The position numbers and the translations under genes are program-made. Positions 60,593-64,000 of a DNA stretch of 64,000 bases are shown here, one piece after another. Source of the stretch: Actinoplanes sp. L3-i22 (lineage in GTDB: Bacteria; Actinomycetota; Actinomycetes; Mycobacteriales; Micromonosporaceae); the NCBI RefSeq assembly GCF_019704555.1, contig NZ_AP024745.1, positions 5,216,501-5,280,500 on the forward strand. The letters are read 5' to 3'. Below the pieces are notes generated by a model that did not search any database, had not been told where the DNA came from, and worked only from the letters and a program-made list of their open reading frames with translations. Position 1 is the stretch's first letter; each line of letters begins with the position of its first letter.

Positions 60593-62821
60593 TTACAGCG
60601 AGAGCGTCCAGCTGGTGAGGGTGCCGGTGTCGACGGTGGCGGCGTCCTGCACGCGCAGGGTCCAGATGCCGTTGGCGGTCTCGCCGGACAGGTTCACGGT
60701 GTAGGTCTGGTTGATGTTGTCGGTGCTGCCGCCGGCCCGGTTGTGCAGGACGTAGGCGGTGCCGTCCGGCGCGATCAGGCTGACCACCAGGTCACCGATG
60801 TAGGTGTGGGTGATGTGCACCTCGACCGAGCTGGTCGCCGAGGCGGCGGTGGCGCAGCCGGTCAGCTCGACGGTGCTGGTCACGGTGGTGTTGTCCGGGA
60901 TGGGCACGGCGGTGGCGTTGGTGGCGACGCAGCCGGGGGAGCTGTTGACGGTGACGGTGAGCGCCGCCGACCGGGTGATCGACGCGGCGGTGGCGGTGAT
61001 GGTGACCGGGGCGCTGCTGCGGCCGGCGCCCTCGGCCGCGGTGACCGTGACGGTGGTCGACTCACCGGCGGTGACGGTGGCCGGCTCGAAGGAGACGGTC
61101 ACGCCGGCCGGGGTGGCGCCGGCGGTGAACGTCACGGTCTCGGCCTCGCCGTTGACCAGCGCGGTGCCGGCGGTCAGGGTGGCCGAGGTGCCCGGGTCGA
61201 GCGCGGTGGCCGGGGCCGACAGGGTGAGGGCGAAGTCGTTGCCGGTCGAGCAGAAGTCGTCGCCGGCCACGTTGACCGCGGTCCAGGCGGCCTGGACGGC
61301 CTTGTAGTCGGTGCCGCAGAAGCCGTAGAGGTCGGCGGCCGCCGCCAGGGTGTAGCCGCGCGCCGCGGTGTAGCTGGTGTTGGACACGAAGTAGCTGTCC
61401 AGCGCCCGGAACCAGATCGCCGCGGCCTTGTCGCGGCCGATGCCGGTGACCGGGGACGCCGAGCCGCACAGCGGCGAGGTGCCGTAGGAGGTGGCGCCGC
61501 TGCCCTCGGCCAGGTCGAAGAAGAAGTGGTTGGCCACGCCGGACGAGTAGTGCACGTCGACGTTCTTGGTGGTGCTCGACCAGCAGCCGTGCGACGAGCC
61601 GTCGAGGGTCGGGTTGTACATGTACCGCAGCGGTGCCCCGGTGCCCCGGATGTCGATCTTCTCGCCGATGTCGTAGTCGCCGGGGTCGGTGGCGCTGTTG
61701 GCGTAGAACTCCACCATGCTGCCGAAGATGTCGCTGGTGGCCTCGTTCAGGCCGCCCGGCTCGCCGGAGTAGGTGAGCCCGCCGGGCACCACGTTCTCGG
61801 TGACGCCGTGCGACATCTCGTGCCCGGCGACGTCCAGCGCGACAAGCGGTTTCGCGTTGCCGGAGCCGTCGCCGTAGGTCATCTGCGCGCCGTCCCAGAA
61901 CGCGTTGACGTAGGCGCTGCCGTAGTGCACCCGCGACGGCACGCCCGCGCCGGTGCCGAAGATGCCGTTGCGGCCGTGCACGTTCTTGAAGTAGTCGAAC
62001 GTGGTGGCCGCGCCGAAGTGCGCGTCGACCGCGGCGGAGGCCCGGTCGCTGTTGGCGCCGGTGCCCCAGACGTTGTCGGCGTCGGTGAAGACGGCGCAGG
62101 TGCCCGAGGTGCGGTTGCCCATGTCGCAGGTGGAGCCGTTGCCGCGGACCGGGTCGGTGAGGCTGAACGCGGTGTCGCCGGCCGTCGTGTCGACCGCGAC
62201 CGGGCCGGCGTAGATGCTGTTGCCGGTGCCCGCGACGCTCTCGATCTCGTCGTAGGAGCCGGTGACCTTGCCGGTGCGGGCGTCGGTGACGACGTGCAGG
62301 CGCGACGGGGTCTGCCCGTCCGGCAGCCGGCCGCTGACCACGGTCTCCCAGGACAGCACGCCGGTGCCGTGGCCGGCGTCGACGAACAGCTCCGGGGTGC
62401 CGGTGCTGGTCACCCTGCCGGTGAACGCGGCGGTGGCGGCCCGGCGGGCCGAGGCCGCGGTGACCTTCGGGGTGGTGGTCAGGCTCAGCGGCGCGGCCAG
62501 GCCGACCGAGCTGCCGGCGAAGACACCCTTCGCATCGGTACGGATGATCAGGTCACCGCCGTGCACCCGCAGCCCGTCGTAGGTACGGGTGTAGCGCACG
62601 GTGCCGCGGCCGGCGGCGTCGGTCTTGCTGCTGTAGACCTGGTAGGCGTCCTCGGGCGAGGCCTTGACGGCGGCGGGGTGCTGGGCGAGCGCCTGGTCGG
62701 CCGCCGCGGTCAGCGACGGTGCCGGGGAGGCGGGCGGGGCGGCCGACACGGTGGTGGCGGTCGCCGCCAGCCCTCCGCCGGCCAGCGTGATGATGCCGGC
62801 CAGCGCGGTTGCGATTCTCAC
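60593..62821 (-). CDS. Secreted M4 (thermolysin-type) metalloprotease with P-domain
   Basis: The product has 742 residues from GTG 62821, with AGGAGG upstream. A signal peptide (about 1-27) and an FTP/PepSY propeptide (about 40-190) are cleaved off. The M4 domain carries the zinc motif HEMSH and the third ligand Glu in GGLNEATSD, and the C-terminal M4 helical domain ends near FCSTGND (about 525). An Ig-like linker and a proprotein convertase P-domain (about 630-742; DLVVSLIAPDGT, GIWTLRVQD) follow. It degrades proteins outside the cell. Confidence 0.95.
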   Translation of the reverse strand: MRIATALAGIITLAGGGLAATATTVSAAPPASPAPSLTAAADQALAQHPAAVKASPEDAYQVYSSKTDAAGRGTVRYTRTYDGLRVHGGDLIIRTDAKGVFAGSSVGLAAPLSLTTTPKVTAASARRAATAAFTGRVTSTGTPELFVDAGHGTGVLSWETVVSGRLPDGQTPSRLHVVTDARTGKVTGSYDEIESVAGTGNSIYAGPVAVDTTAGDTAFSLTDPVRGNGSTCDMGNRTSGTCAVFTDADNVWGTGANSDRASAAVDAHFGAATTFDYFKNVHGRNGIFGTGAGVPSRVHYGSAYVNAFWDGAQMTYGDGSGNAKPLVALDVAGHEMSHGVTENVVPGGLTYSGEPGGLNEATSDIFGSMVEFYANSATDPGDYDIGEKIDIRGTGAPLRYMYNPTLDGSSHGCWSSTTKNVDVHYSSGVANHFFFDLAEGSGATSYGTSPLCGSASPVTGIGRDKAAAIWFRALDSYFVSNTSYTAARGYTLAAAADLYGFCGTDYKAVQAAWTAVNVAGDDFCSTGNDFALTLSAPATALDPGTSATLTAGTALVNGEAETVTFTAGATPAGVTVSFEPATVTAGESTTVTVTAAEGAGRSSAPVTITATAASITRSAALTVTVNSSPGCVATNATAVPIPDNTTVTSTVELTGCATAASATSSVEVHITHTYIGDLVVSLIAPDGTAYVLHNRAGGSTDNINQTYTVNLSGETANGIWTLRVQDAATVDTGTLTSWTLSL

Positions 62822-63116
62822 TAACGTCCTCCTGCGAATGGGGAAGAAGACATCTATTGATGTCTATCTTTCTATGCGTGGAGGCTTATGTGTGCCGTTA
62901 CGTATGTAAATTTCATGTTCCGGATCGGACAGGCTCCCGCGGGCGCGGGCTGACGCCGTACGCGAGGAAGGGGTTTGGGAATTTGTCTGACTGCAAATGA
63001 CTTGTCTGGATAAACGTGACTATCTGTCATTTTTTCGGTGGATCGCGCATAGCCTGGGACGTGGCGGGCCGGGACGTGCCCGCATGTCGATCTGATCGAA
63101 CAGGGGCACCCGATCC
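62822..63116. other. Divergent AT-rich spacer between protease and DUF11 genes
   Basis: This 295-bp region is much richer in A+T than its flanks and must hold both promoters. AGACATC-TATT-GATGTCT (62848-62865) is a perfect 7-bp inverted repeat 27 bp upstream of the protease start and a good operator candidate. TTACGTATGTAA lies at about 62894. No gene is supported. Confidence 0.55.
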
Positions 63117-64000
63117 GTGCGTGGTTCACTCAGCCGGTTCGCCGCGGCCCTGATGGCCCTCGTGGCCGCCGCGGCCGTGGTCGCCGTCCTGCTGCCCACC
63201 GGGACCGCGGCGCTCGCCGCGCAGACCGTCTGCCCGGCCGCGGTCGCGCTGACCAACGGCGACTTCGAGCAGCCGGTGATCTCCAACGGCGCGGTCTCGA
63301 TCATGTCGCAGTCGCTGGTGCCGGGCTGGCTGACCACCGCGACCGACCAGAAGATCGAGCTCTGGCGGGGCTACGGCGGGGTGGTGCCGGCCTCCGGCAG
63401 CCAGCACGCCGAGCTGAACGCCAACATGGTCTCGACGCTCTACCAGGACCTGCCGACCACTCCCGGACAGACGCTGCGCTGGCAGCTGAGCCACCGCGGC
63501 CGCACCGGCACCGACACCATGGCGGTGATGATCGGGGCGCCGGCCGGGGTGCTCGCCCAGCAGGGGCCGAACATCTCCGACCCGAACACCGCCTGGGGTA
63601 CGTACTCGGGCGTCTACACCGTCCCGGCCGGGCAGACCAGCACCCGGTTCGCGTTCAAGTCGGTCTCGTCGGCCAGCACCACCCCGAGCATCGGCAACTT
63701 CCTCGACGCCATCTCGTTCGGCTCGGCCGCCTGCCTGGGCACCACCACCACGGTCAGCAACGCCACCGGGGCGAGCACCGCGAACGTCGGTGACACGCTC
63801 ACCTACACCGTGACGACCCGCAACAACGGCGGCAACCCGGCGCGGCTGGCGTCGATCAGCGACGCGCTGCCGGCCGGGACCACGTACGTGCCGGGCTCGC
63901 TCAAGTCGATCAGCGGGTCGACGACCGTCAAGCCGACCGACGCCTCCGGTGACGACGCCGGCGAGTACGTCAGCGGCTCGCGGACGGTGAACGTGCGGGT
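63117..64000 (+). CDS. Secreted DUF11-repeat protein, truncated by the window
   Basis: Open from GTG 63117 to the window end (294 residues), starting VRGSLSRFAAALMALVAAAAVVAVLL with a signal peptide ending near AALA. Residues about 40-205 resemble a galactose-binding or CBM-like jelly roll (ALTNGDFEQPVI, LYQDLPTTPGQTLRWQLSHRG). A DUF11/conserved-repeat domain follows (TTTVSNATGASTANVGDTLTYTVTTRNNGGNPARLASISDALPAGTTYVPGS). Such proteins are cell-surface or sheath components. The C-terminus is not in view. Confidence 0.8.
   Translation, partial: MRGSLSRFAAALMALVAAAAVVAVLLPTGTAALAAQTVCPAAVALTNGDFEQPVISNGAVSIMSQSLVPGWLTTATDQKIELWRGYGGVVPASGSQHAELNANMVSTLYQDLPTTPGQTLRWQLSHRGRTGTDTMAVMIGAPAGVLAQQGPNISDPNTAWGTYSGVYTVPAGQTSTRFAFKSVSSASTTPSIGNFLDAISFGSAACLGTTTTVSNATGASTANVGDTLTYTVTTRNNGGNPARLASISDALPAGTTYVPGSLKSISGSTTVKPTDASGDDAGEYVSGSRTVNVR

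Overview
The window comes from a high-GC actinobacterium, most likely Micromonosporaceae and probably Actinoplanes or a relative. The reasons are a base composition near 72% G+C, GTG starts and 4-bp ATGA/GTGA overlaps inside operons, dense one-component regulators, ABC sugar importers without their own ATPase, NarL-type two-component pairs, and many secreted polysaccharide-degrading enzymes. No tRNA, rRNA, phage, insertion sequence or CRISPR array was seen.

Layout. 0-8.5 kb: an amino-sugar/chitin block (partial BadF-type kinase, RpiR regulator, ABC binding protein and two permeases, GH20 hexosaminidase, Tat-exported six-hairpin protein, GH19 chitinase). 8.9-11.6 kb: WYL regulator with alpha/beta hydrolase, then MarR with a VOC protein. 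11.7-17 kb: ROK repressor divergent from an XylF-type ABC operon that ends in a ROK kinase. 17-22.7 kb: secreted FG-GAP protein, then a glycoconjugate-like cluster (YbhN-type membrane protein, GT4, PIG-L deacetylase, GT2). 22.7-27 kb: DJ-1/PfpI protein, ECF sigma factor with membrane partner, GH114 enzyme, NemR-like TetR. 27-37.4 kb: a mosaic of small regulator-plus-enzyme pairs (HxlR, TetR, HTH, LLM oxidoreductase, AKR, MFS) and an ArsR-ArsC/VOC/chromate-transporter operon. 37.4-46.3 kb: a second glycan block (GH93-like propeller with lectin domains, ABC importer, LacI, GH3). 46.4-60.6 kb: ArsR-SRPBCC operon, ComP-like kinase with response regulator, SARP with P450, two small unknown genes, TPR regulator, degenerate APH, SDR with CPBP protease, second two-component system. 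60.6-64 kb: M4 metalloprotease and a DUF11 secreted protein running off the end.

How the genes work together: two loci look like complete local pathways of secreted hydrolase, lipoprotein-dependent import, intracellular hydrolase or kinase, and local repressor. Both ABC systems of the MalF/G type lack an ATPase and should rely on a shared one encoded elsewhere. Many regulators sit next to palindromes that can be read directly, which allows targets to be assigned. The clearest is an identical 15-bp operator in front of the NemR-like gene and in front of the DJ-1/PfpI gene 3.5 kb away.

The least explained signal is at the DNA level. Short AT-rich islands with a recurrent left block AGATCAA(A/G) and right block GGTACGG occur about ten times, on both strands and mostly inside genes, where they force rare codons. 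A second recurrent island, ATTTTC, is concentrated in the first 9 kb. Three tandem-repeat tracts (27, 15 and 24 bp) lie at gene ends.
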